Positions 42,193 through 49,646 of a stretch of 64,000 nucleotides of DNA are shown here, piece after piece. A program made the translations under genes and the position numbers. The stretch comes from Streptomyces europaeiscabiei (lineage in GTDB: Bacteria; Actinomycetota; Actinomycetes; Streptomycetales; Streptomycetaceae). The stretch spans positions 2,360,001 through 2,424,000 of the forward strand of contig NZ_CP107841.1 of the NCBI RefSeq assembly GCF_036346855.1, read 5' to 3'. The notes beneath the pieces were generated by a model. That model ran no database searches. It was not told the DNA's origin and worked only from the letters and a program-made list of their open reading frames with translations. Position 1 is the first letter of the stretch. Each line of letters starts with the position of its first letter.

Positions 42193-43152
42193 TCATGTCC
42201 GGCCACGGCCGCCCGTCGACCTCTCCCGCCAGTACGCGAACGTGCGTTCCGGCTCGGGCAGCAGGTCCCAGGGATGGTGTGTCATGTGACGGCCGAGGCG
42301 CTGGAAGACGGGGGCTGCCTCCGCGGGGCGGTGGGCGCGGGTCAGGGCGAACGCGAGGATGTTGAGGTCGGTGACGGCCTCGGCGTGGGATGCGGTGCCG
42401 GCATCGAACCAGCTCTTGAGGGCCAGGTCGATCTCGTGGACGGATCGGGGCTCGTTCCAGTTGCCGCCGCCCGAGCCGAGGGTCTCGAAGGGGGTCGCCT
42501 CCTGGCGGTGGGCCATGAGTTCGACGCGGGCCGCCACGGGAAGCAGGGCGAGCGGTGATCCGTGCGGTGCGCGGGCGGCGGCCTGCCAGGCGAAGTCCAT
42601 CATGTCGGGGACCGTCCCGTGTCCGCGCGGCGACAGGTAGCGCAGCAGCCGGTGGTAGGACGTGCGGAGCCAGGGGGCCCGGTTGACGGCCTCGGTCCAC
42701 GCGGGGACGGCGTCCCTGACCGGTACGGCACAGGTGTGCATCAGGGACAGCAGCGCCAGCCAGGGGGTGGGGTCCTCGGGGCAGGCCTCGGCGGCGCGGA
42801 GGCAGGAGTGTTCGGCGCGGCGGACTGCGGTGCGGTCGGTGGCGGGGGCGCGGTGCGATGCGGCAAAGGCGTGCAGGGTGAGGGCGTCGCCGTCCCCTGG
42901 GCGGTCGGCGGTCCAGCGCTGGGGGATCGCGGCGGGGAGGTGGTGGGCAAGTACGGCGATGCGGTGTGCCCGGCGGTCCCAGTCCCGGCCCGTGGCTTTC
43001 AGCAGGTCGGCCACCGGTTCCCATGGGGGGCGGGTGCGGCCCGCGCCCAGGCCGTGGAGCTGTTGGGCGGGGCGGAGTTCGGCCAGGGTGGTGTGCAGGG
43101 GGTCGTCGTCGAGTTCGGGGCGGATCAGCAGGGAGGGGCGGCGTCTCAGCAT
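42193..43152 (-). CDS. Hypothetical protein with helical repeat character
   Basis: 319 residues from ATG 43152; no family recognised. It is soluble and Ala/Leu/Arg-rich. Blocks such as HSCLRAAEACPEDPTPWLALLSL and PAWTEAVNRAPWLRTSYHRLLRYL resemble TPR-like helix pairs, and a Trp-rich end (HHPWDLLPEPERTFAYWRE) is distinctive. I recall similar streptomycete proteins without function. The gene lies downstream of the 233-bp repeat array, which abuts its start. Confidence 0.7.
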   Translation of the reverse strand: MLRRRPSLLIRPELDDDPLHTTLAELRPAQQLHGLGAGRTRPPWEPVADLLKATGRDWDRRAHRIAVLAHHLPAAIPQRWTADRPGDGDALTLHAFAASHRAPATDRTAVRRAEHSCLRAAEACPEDPTPWLALLSLMHTCAVPVRDAVPAWTEAVNRAPWLRTSYHRLLRYLSPRGHGTVPDMMDFAWQAAARAPHGSPLALLPVAARVELMAHRQEATPFETLGSGGGNWNEPRSVHEIDLALKSWFDAGTASHAEAVTDLNILAFALTRAHRPAEAAPVFQRLGRHMTHHPWDLLPEPERTFAYWRERSTGGRGRT

Positions 43153-43230
43153 CTCTGGATCCGGTCGGGTCGAGGGTGGCCGGGGGTGGGCGCCGTGGGG
43201 TTGCCAGGCGCCTGGCGGCTGTGGCTGGGC

Positions 43231-43313
43231 GGGGGCGGGTTTCGCTCACCGGCGCTCGCCGGCGCTCGCCGGGTGCCGCTGCGCCCACCCGTACCGCCCC
43301 AGCGGCACGACTG
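43231..43313 (+). repeat. Dispersed intergenic repeat, family 2
   Basis: Same element as at 5205-5292 and 49516-49592; here the CGGCGCTCGCC segment is itself duplicated. It directly precedes the large tandem array. Confidence 0.75.
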
Positions 43314-43331
43314 CCCGCAACTGTGCACAAG

Positions 43332-43940
43332 CAGGTGGGCGATCACGTCGGCGGTATGGCTGGCCATAGCCAGGACGGTGGGTGGGATGCACGGGCAGGT
43401 GGGCGACCACGTCGGCGGCGGTGACCGTAGCCGGTCCGGCTGGTGGGTGACCGCCCCAGCTGCGGGGCTCCCCGCAGCCGTGCACGAGCAGGTGGGCGAT
43501 CACGTCGGCGGTATGGCTGGCCACAGCCAGGACGGTGGGTGGGAAACCGCGCCGACAGCGGTGACCGTAGCCGGGACAGCGGGCAGGCAAGCGCCCCAGC
43601 GGCACCACTGCCCGCAACTGTGCACCAGCAGGTGGGCGACCACGTCGGCGGCGGTGACCGTAGCCGGGACGACTGGTGGGTGACCGCCCCAGCTGCGGGG
43701 CTCCCCGCAGCCGTGCACGAGCAGGTGGGCGATCACGTCGGCGGTATGGCTGGCCACAGCCAGGACGGTGGGTGGGAAACCGCGCCGACAGCGGTGACCG
43801 TAGCCGGGACAGCGGGCAGGCAAGCGCCCCAGCGGCACCACTGCCCGCAACTGTGCACCAGCAGGTGGGCGACCACGTCGGCGGCGGTGACCGTAGCCGG
43901 GACGACTGGTGGGCGACCGCCCCAGCTGCGGGGCTTCCCG
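43332..43940 (+). repeat. 233-bp tandem repeat array
   Basis: Unit 1 is 43447-43679, unit 2 is 43680-43912 (near-identical), a partial unit 3 starts at 43913, and a shortened divergent unit lies before 43447. The 23-nt word CAGGTGGGCGAYCACGTCGGCGG starts at 43332, 43396, 43489, 43629, 43722 and 43862. Each full unit also contains the hairpin GCTGCGGG-GCTC-CCCGCAGC and a segment of the family 2 dispersed repeat (CGCCCCAGCGGCAC). The whole stretch 43153-44001 has no credible gene. Confidence 0.95.
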
Positions 43941-44001
43941 CAGCTGGGGGCCGCCGGTGGGTGGCGGCGGTGCTGTGTGTCCTCGCGTCGTGGCCGGTGC
44001 C

Positions 44002-44199
44002 TCAGCAGCAGCGGCCCTCCGGGTGTTCCTCTCTGCGCAGGGTTCGCCAGACGTCGTACTCCCGGCGGGTCGGGACCGGTGTCCGCGGATGGTGGCGGCG
44101 GTGTCGGTCGCAGTAGCGGTCGTACTCCACCTCTCCGGTCAGCTCCCGCAGGTACCAGCGGACGGTCCGTACCCAGTGCCGGGCGGTGCGGGCCGTCAC
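44002..44199 (-). CDS. YbdD/YjiX-family small protein
   Basis: 65 residues from GTG 44199, overlapping the cstA stop by 4 nt. Family pattern RHWVRTVRWYLRELTGEVEYDRYCDRH, then PVPTRREYDVWRTL. Such short proteins are always encoded after CstA-type transporters and are needed for their pyruvate or peptide uptake. The C-terminal CC is unusual. Confidence 0.9.
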   Translation of the reverse strand: MTARTARHWVRTVRWYLRELTGEVEYDRYCDRHRRHHPRTPVPTRREYDVWRTLRREEHPEGRCC

Positions 44200-46349
44200 C
44201 GGCGGGCCCCCACCAGTTCCTCCTCGCCCCGCTCCGCCGCGTCGATGCGCGACTCGACGTACGGTGCCTCGGTCGACGGCAGCGGGACCGGGGAGCGTAC
44301 GGCGCGGACGCACACCACGGCGCAGTTGACCAGGACCGTGAGGACGAGGACCAGGAAGATCGCCATGATCACGCCGTCGACCGTGTTGTTGAGGACGATC
44401 GTGTGCATGTCGTCCATGGTGGTGGCCCCCGGCAGGAGTTCACCCCTGTCGATGGCCGCCGCGTACTTGTCGCGAAGGGCGAAGAAGCCGATCGCCGGGT
44501 TGTCCGAGAAGATCTTCTGCCAGCCGGCGGTGAAGGTGACGGCCACGTCCCAGGCCAGCGGGATACCGGTGACCCAGGCCCAGCGCAGCTTGCCGGACTT
44601 GATCAGGACGGTGGTGGTGACGGCCAGGGCGACCGCGGCGAGCAGTTGGTTGGCGATGCCGAAGAGCGGGAACAGCTGCTTGATGCCGCCCAGGGGGTCG
44701 GTGACGCCGGCGTAGAGGAAGTAGCCCCAGGCGCCGACGACGATGGCGCTGGTGATCCAGATGCCCGGCTTCCAGGTGACGCGGCCGATCGGCTTCCAGA
44801 CGTTGCCGAGCATGTCCTGGAGCATGAAGCGGCCGACGCGGGTACCGGCGTCCACCGTGGTGAGGATGAACAGCGCCTCGAACATGATCGCGAAGTGGTA
44901 CCAGAAGGCCTTCATCCCGGCGCCGCCGAAGACTCCGGCGAAGATCTCCGACATGCCCACGGCCAGGGTGGGCGCGCCACCGGAGCGGCCGACGAGCGTC
45001 TCCTCCTCGACCGCCTTGGCCGCCGCGGTGAGCTGTTCCGGGGTGATGGTGAAGCCGAGGTTCTTGACCGCCTCGGCGGCGGTGTCGACGGTCGGGCCGA
45101 GCAGCGCGGCCGGGGAGTTCATGGCGTAGAAGAGGCCGGGCTCCAGCACACACGCGGCGATGAGTGCCATCACGGCGACGAAGGACTCCGTGAGCATGGA
45201 GCCGTAGCCGATGAGCCGGACCTGGGACTCCTTCTGGATCAGCTTCGGCGTGGTGCCGGAGGACACCAGGGCGTGGAAGCCGGACAGGGCGCCGCAGGCG
45301 ATGGTGATGAAGAGGAAGGGGAAGAGGGAGCCGGCGAAGACCGGACCGGCGCCGGTGTGGGCGAACTCGGTGACCGACTCGGCGCGGAGGTTCGGGGCGG
45401 CGACCACGACACCGACGGCCATCAGGGCGATGGTGCCGACCTTCATGAAGGTGGAGAGGTAGTCGCGCGGGGCCAGCAGCATCCACACGGGGAGCACGGA
45501 GGCGACGAAGCCGTAGCCGACCAGACAGAAGACCAGGGTCTCGGGGCTCCAGACGAAGTACTCGGCGAGCGAGGAGTCCTGGATCCAGCCGCCGCCGAGG
45601 ATGGCGAGCAGCAGCAGGGCGACGCCGATGAAGCTGGTCTCCACGACCCGGCCGGGGCGCAGATAGCGCAGGTAGAAGCCCATGAATAGGGCTATCGGGA
45701 TGGTCATGGTGACCGAGAAGGTGCCCCAGGCGGACTCGGCGAGGGCGTTGACGACGACCATCGCGAGCACCGCGAGCAGGATGATCATGATGGCGAAGAC
45801 GCCGATCAGCGCGGCGGCACCGCCCACCTTGCCGATCTCGTCGCGGGCCATCTGGCCGAGGCTCTTGCCGTCCCGGCGCATGGAGAGGAAGAGGACGATC
45901 ATGTCCTGGACCGCCCCCGCGAAGATCACGCCCGCGATGATCCAGATGGTGCCCGGCAGATAGCCCATCTGGGCCGACAGCACCGGTCCGACCAGCGGGC
46001 CCGCACCGGCGATGGCCGCGAAGTGGTGGCCGAACAGCACCCGCTTGTCGGTGGGGTGGTAGTCGACGCCGTCCTCGAGCCGTTCGGCCGGTGTGGCCCG
46101 GGTGTCGTCGGCCTGGAGCACCCGTCGGACGATGAACCGCGAGTAGAAGCGGTAGCCGATCGCGTACGAACCGAGGGCCGCCATGAGCAGCCAGACGGCC
46201 GAGATCTCCTCGCCCCGGGACAGGGCGAGCACGGCCCAGCCGATCGCGCCGACGAGGGCGACCGCGATCCACAGCGCGATCGACCTGGGCGACATCCGGG
46301 ATCTCTCCGGCGTCTCGGGACCGGATTCGGGCATGACTGATCGGGACAT
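44196..46349 (-). CDS. cstA: CstA carbon starvation/pyruvate transporter
   Basis: 717 residues from ATG 46349 with AGGAG upstream. About sixteen membrane helices. CstA blocks include VDYHPTDKRVLFGHHFAAIAG, AGPLVGPVLSAQMGYLPGTIW, LSGFHALVSSGTTPKLI, GGAGMKAFWYHFAIMFEALFILTTVDAGTR and LFPLFGIANQLLAA. It imports pyruvate or peptides when carbon is scarce. It is translationally coupled to ybdD. The neighbouring DUF3311 gene and divergent symporter handle related substrates. Confidence 0.95.
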   Translation of the reverse strand: MSRSVMPESGPETPERSRMSPRSIALWIAVALVGAIGWAVLALSRGEEISAVWLLMAALGSYAIGYRFYSRFIVRRVLQADDTRATPAERLEDGVDYHPTDKRVLFGHHFAAIAGAGPLVGPVLSAQMGYLPGTIWIIAGVIFAGAVQDMIVLFLSMRRDGKSLGQMARDEIGKVGGAAALIGVFAIMIILLAVLAMVVVNALAESAWGTFSVTMTIPIALFMGFYLRYLRPGRVVETSFIGVALLLLAILGGGWIQDSSLAEYFVWSPETLVFCLVGYGFVASVLPVWMLLAPRDYLSTFMKVGTIALMAVGVVVAAPNLRAESVTEFAHTGAGPVFAGSLFPFLFITIACGALSGFHALVSSGTTPKLIQKESQVRLIGYGSMLTESFVAVMALIAACVLEPGLFYAMNSPAALLGPTVDTAAEAVKNLGFTITPEQLTAAAKAVEEETLVGRSGGAPTLAVGMSEIFAGVFGGAGMKAFWYHFAIMFEALFILTTVDAGTRVGRFMLQDMLGNVWKPIGRVTWKPGIWITSAIVVGAWGYFLYAGVTDPLGGIKQLFPLFGIANQLLAAVALAVTTTVLIKSGKLRWAWVTGIPLAWDVAVTFTAGWQKIFSDNPAIGFFALRDKYAAAIDRGELLPGATTMDDMHTIVLNNTVDGVIMAIFLVLVLTVLVNCAVVCVRAVRSPVPLPSTEAPYVESRIDAAERGEEELVGARR

Positions 46350-46416
46350 GGCGGCTCCTGAATTCAACGAGTGTTCGGCGGAGAGAAGCGGGGAGAGCGC
46401 GGGGCGTCAGTACGGT

Positions 46417-46674
46417 TCAGCGATGTCGGTCGGAGCGCCGTCCGTCCGAGCACTGCCCGTCCGGGCGATGTCGGTCCGTCAGCGCGTATGCGGCGAGCAG
46501 GCAGAGGGCGCATCCCGGGACCCAGGCGAGCTGGTACCAGTAGAAGAACGGCGTGCCCGCGAGCCGGGGCTCCGCGCCGGCGTACCAGGGGACCCAGAGC
46601 AGTCCCGCGGCGGGGGCGAGGAGCAGTACGGCGATCGCGACGCGCCGTAGCCGCCGGTGATCGTTGTGTGCCAT
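46417..46674 (-). CDS. DUF3311 small membrane protein
   Basis: 85 residues from ATG 46674 with GGGAGAGGAG upstream. Two helices: VAIAVLLLAPAAGLLWVPWY and FFYWYQLAWVPGCALCLLAAY, with the family FYWYQ motif. DUF3311 proteins normally accompany MctP-like sodium/solute symporters; here the symporter is divergent at 46842 rather than downstream, so the two share the 167-bp intergenic promoter region. The C-terminal HRPDGQCSDGRRSDRHR tail is low in complexity. Confidence 0.85.
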   Translation of the reverse strand: MAHNDHRRLRRVAIAVLLLAPAAGLLWVPWYAGAEPRLAGTPFFYWYQLAWVPGCALCLLAAYALTDRHRPDGQCSDGRRSDRHR

Positions 46675-46841
46675 GGGCTGTGCTCCTCTCCCGATCGCTG
46701 TGGGTCTGTGCAAGAGTTGCCCACTCGCCGGATCCGGTTGACAGCGAATTTCCAGAAGATTTCCCGCCGCTTCGTGTCCTCCGAACCGGCCACCCGGGCA
46801 ACCAACACGCGAGGGCCCAGGCACACCAAGGACGGTGACCC
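46675..46841. promoter_or_regulatory. Shared divergent promoter region of DUF3311 and symporter genes
   Basis: 167 bp. TTGACA (near 46738) is a good -35 for the plus-strand symporter operon; no strong -10 is obvious at the ideal distance, and an AT-rich stretch (GAATTTCCAGAAGATTTCC) follows it. Confidence 0.4.
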
Positions 46842-48398
46842 ATGGCGGACGCTGCCATGACCGCGACGTTCCTCGCCGTGATCGGCGGAGCGTCGCTGCT
46901 CGCCGTCACCGCGCGCCGGCTGCGCCCCACCGACCGGCTGCCCTCGCTGGAGAGCTGGGCGCTGGCCGACCGCAGCCTCGGCCCGGTGTGGACCTGGCTG
47001 CTGCTCGGCGGCACGATCTTCACCGCGTACACCTTCACCGCCGTGCCCGGACTGGCGTACGGCAACGGGGCGCCCGCCTTCTTCGCGGTGCCGTACACGG
47101 TGATCGTCTGCCCGCTGGCCTTCGTACTGCTGACCCGGCTGTGGGAGGTGGCCAGGCGGCACGGGTACGTGACGGCCGGGGACTTCGTGCGCGGGCGGTA
47201 CGGTTCGGCGCCGCTCGCCCTGGTGGTCGCGCTGACCGGGATCCTCGCGACGATGCCGTATCTCGCGTTGCAGTTGCTCGGCATAAGGGCGGTGCTGACG
47301 GCCGGTGGTGTGTACCCGAAGGGCGCGGCCGGTGATCTCGTGATGGTCGCGCTGTTCGCGGGCCTCGCGGTGGCGACGTACCGGCACGGGCTGCGGGCGC
47401 CCGCCGTGATCTCGGCGCTGAAGGCGGTGGCCGTGTTCGTGTCGCTGACCGCCGTGTGCTGGCTGGTCCTCGAACGGTTCGGCGGTCCTGGCGCGGTCTT
47501 CGAGGGGGCGGCGGCGCGGCTGAGCGGAACCGGCGTCGAGGGGTCCGCCCTGCTGCTGGCCCCCGAGCAGCAGCCCGCCTACGCCACCCTCGCGCTCGGT
47601 TCGGCGCTGGCACTGATGATGTACCCGCATGTGCTCACCGCCGGGTTCGCCGCCGACGGGCCTCGCACGGTCCGCAAGGTCGCCGTGGCGCTGCCCGCCT
47701 GGACGGGACTCCTGGCCCTCTTCGGTTTCCTCGGCATCGCGGCGCTCGCTGCCGGGGTGCGGGCGCCCGAGGGGGGTGCCGAGGCGGCCGTGCCGATGCT
47801 GGTGGACCAGCTGATGCCGGGGCCGCTGGCCGGACTGGTGTTCGGTGCGATCACCGTGGGCGCGCTGATCCCGGCGGCGGTGATGTCGATCGCTGCCGCC
47901 ACCGGCTTCGTCCGCAATGTGTACGTCGAGTACTTCCAGCCCACGGCCACGCCGAAGCGGCAGGTGCGTATCGCCAAGGTGGTGTCGCTGACCGCGAAGG
48001 TGGGGGCGGTGGCGTTCGTGTTCGGGCTCCGCGACCAGGACGCCATCAACCTCCAGCTTCTCGGCGGGGTGTGGATCCTGCAGATCTTCCCGGCGGTGGC
48101 GGTCGGCCTGTTCACCGGGCGGCTGCATCCCCGGGCGCTGCTCGCCGGGTGGGGTGTCGGCATGGCGACCGGCACCTTCCTGGTGGTGCGCGAGGGGTTC
48201 TCCTCGATCGTGCTCCTGGGCGGCGGCTCGCTGGAGATCTACGCCGGTCTGCTCGCCCTCCTGCTCAACCTGACCGTCGCCGTCCTCGGCACCACGGTCC
48301 TCGAACGGCTCGGTGTCCCGCGCGGCGCCGACGCGACCGACCTACCGTCCCGCCTGACCGTCAGGCGGCGCCCCGAGACGGGAGCGAGCAACACGTGA
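46842..48398 (+). CDS. Sodium:solute symporter, MctP type
   Basis: 518 residues from ATG 46842. Twelve to thirteen helices; SSS signatures include SLESWALADRSLGPVWTW, VPYTVIVCPLAFVLLTRLW, GYVTAGDFVRGRYGS, MMYPHVLTAGFAADG and GALIPAAVMSIAAATGF. MctP-type carriers take up monocarboxylates such as pyruvate, lactate and acetate. Its TGA overlaps the GTG of a sigma-factor gene (GTGA), an unusual coupling. It is divergent from the DUF3311 gene that is usually its partner. Confidence 0.9.
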   Translation: MADAAMTATFLAVIGGASLLAVTARRLRPTDRLPSLESWALADRSLGPVWTWLLLGGTIFTAYTFTAVPGLAYGNGAPAFFAVPYTVIVCPLAFVLLTRLWEVARRHGYVTAGDFVRGRYGSAPLALVVALTGILATMPYLALQLLGIRAVLTAGGVYPKGAAGDLVMVALFAGLAVATYRHGLRAPAVISALKAVAVFVSLTAVCWLVLERFGGPGAVFEGAAARLSGTGVEGSALLLAPEQQPAYATLALGSALALMMYPHVLTAGFAADGPRTVRKVAVALPAWTGLLALFGFLGIAALAAGVRAPEGGAEAAVPMLVDQLMPGPLAGLVFGAITVGALIPAAVMSIAAATGFVRNVYVEYFQPTATPKRQVRIAKVVSLTAKVGAVAFVFGLRDQDAINLQLLGGVWILQIFPAVAVGLFTGRLHPRALLAGWGVGMATGTFLVVREGFSSIVLLGGGSLEIYAGLLALLLNLTVAVLGTTVLERLGVPRGADATDLPSRLTVRRRPETGASNT

Positions 48399-49081
48399 GA
48401 CGCAGACAGCACATGCGTGTGCCGGTGGCCCCGGCGGCTTCGGCACCCGTGACCGCCGCCGAGCCACTGGGCCGGATACCGGCTCCGGCCGCCGCCGAGC
48501 CACTGGGCCCGAACGCCGCGCTCGCCGCCGACCCCGCGCCGGCCTCGAACCCCGCGCTGCCGCAGGGCGCCCTGGGCGACCCCTCCGACGTGGAGCGCGA
48601 GGTGGGTGTCGCCCGGCTGTTCGAGCTGCACTACTCCTCGATGCTGCGGCTCGCGGTGCTGCTGGGCGCCGACGATCCCGAGAACGTGGTGGCCGAGGCG
48701 TACTACCAGATCTACCGCAAGTGGCGGCGCCTGCGGGACGCCGAGGCGGCGGAGGCGTACCTCCGCTCCACGGTCTGCAACCTCACCAGGATGCGGATAC
48801 GGCATCTCCAGGTCGCCCGCAGGCATGTGGAGGCCCCGGCCGCTCAGGAGCCGGTCGCCTCCGCCGAGAGCACCGCGCTGCTCCACGACGACCAGCGGGT
48901 GCTGATCGTCGCGCTCCAGCAGCTGCCCGCCCGGCAGCGGGAGGCGCTCGTGCTGCGCCACTGGCTCGGGCTGAAGGAGAGCGAGATCGCGGCCGCGATG
49001 GGCATCTCCTGCGGCTCGGTCAAGACCCACACCGCACGCGGCCTCGCCGCCCTGACCCAGGCGATGGAGGCCCGGCGATGA
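48395..49081 (+). CDS. ECF-type RNA polymerase sigma factor, SigE-like group
   Basis: 228 residues from GTG 48395 (GGGAG upstream, overlapping the symporter stop); ATG 48413 is an alternative. A Pro/Ala-rich N-terminal extension of about 60 residues contains two AAEPLG units. Sigma region 2 (VARLFELHYSSMLRLAVLLGADDPENVVAEAYYQIYRKWRR) and region 4 (ALQQLPARQREALVLRHWLGLKESEIAAAMGISCGSVKTH) follow. The next gene overlaps by 4 nt and encodes a membrane protein, a plausible anti-sigma. Confidence 0.9.
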   Translation: MRRRQHMRVPVAPAASAPVTAAEPLGRIPAPAAAEPLGPNAALAADPAPASNPALPQGALGDPSDVEREVGVARLFELHYSSMLRLAVLLGADDPENVVAEAYYQIYRKWRRLRDAEAAEAYLRSTVCNLTRMRIRHLQVARRHVEAPAAQEPVASAESTALLHDDQRVLIVALQQLPARQREALVLRHWLGLKESEIAAAMGISCGSVKTHTARGLAALTQAMEARR

Positions 49082-49371
49082 ACGACACCACCGGCAACGA
49101 CACGGGTCGGGACCGCACCGAGCGGGAGCTGGCCGAGGCGCTCGCCGCGCTGGCGGGCGGGGTCCACGCCGCCCCCGACGCCTACCGCACGGCCCGCGGC
49201 GACTGGCTCCGGCGCGAACGCCGCCGCCGCCTCGTCCTCGCGATCCTCGTCCTCCTGGTCTTCACCCTCGCCACCCTGCTCGGCCTCTGGGTCCTCAACC
49301 AGGCCCCGTCCGGTTCCGGGGTGATCTTCTCGGGGGTGGGAGGGACGACGGCGGGAGCGGGACCCGGCTGA
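49078..49371 (+). CDS. Small membrane protein, candidate anti-sigma factor
   Basis: 97 residues from ATG 49078, overlapping the sigma-factor stop. An acidic/basic cytosolic N-terminus (RTERELAEALAALAGGVHAAPDAYRTARGDW) is followed by one helix (LVLAILVLLVFTLATLLGLWVL) and a short Gly/Ser outside tail. The layout fits a minimal membrane anchor that could hold a sigma factor, but no known anti-sigma domain (ZAS) is visible. Role inferred from position only. Confidence 0.7.
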   Translation: MNDTTGNDTGRDRTERELAEALAALAGGVHAAPDAYRTARGDWLRRERRRRLVLAILVLLVFTLATLLGLWVLNQAPSGSGVIFSGVGGTTAGAGPG

Positions 49372-49442
49372 CAAGGACGAGAAGGGAACCGGGCCGGCCG
49401 AGGGGGTCGCCACCACCGTGCACATCTGCGGGCCGCGGTGAC

Positions 49443-49486
49443 TGATCGCGCAGGTCCTCTCGCGCCCCTGAAGGGGCTGCGCCCTT
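49443..49486 (+). repeat. Dispersed intergenic repeat, family 1
   Basis: GATCGCGCAGGTCCTCTCGCGCCCCTGAAGGGGCTGCGC region; includes the inverted pair GCGCCCCT / AGGGGCTGCGC, so it may double as the terminator of the sigma operon. Confidence 0.55.
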
Positions 49487-49515
49487 TCCTCCCGCCCCGG
49501 CTCCGGGCCGTCGTG

Positions 49516-49592
49516 GCGCTGGGGCGGCACAGGTGGGCGCAGCGGCACCCGGCGAGCGCCGGTGAGTGAAACCCGCCCCCGCCCGGCCGCCG
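49516..49592 (-). repeat. Dispersed intergenic repeat, family 2, inverted copy
   Basis: Complement of the element at 43231-43313 and 5205-5292 (GCTGGGGCGGCAC, then GTGGGCGCAGCGGCACCCGG and GTGAGTGAAACCCGCC). It sits between the sigma operon and the GH15 gene. Confidence 0.75.
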
Positions 49593-49646
49593 ACGCCCCC
49601 GGATCCGTCGGATTGATCACCCCCGGCTCCGGGAACCCGATCCCCC

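Noticed and set aside
43332..43940. CRISPR array suspected from regularly spaced cores
   Set aside because: The sequences between the cores are themselves repeated rather than unique spacers, and no cas gene is nearby.
43443..45689. Open frame of 748 codons spanning the repeat array and cstA antisense
   Set aside because: It begins in tandem repeats and continues antisense to CstA; the sequence has no credible domain.
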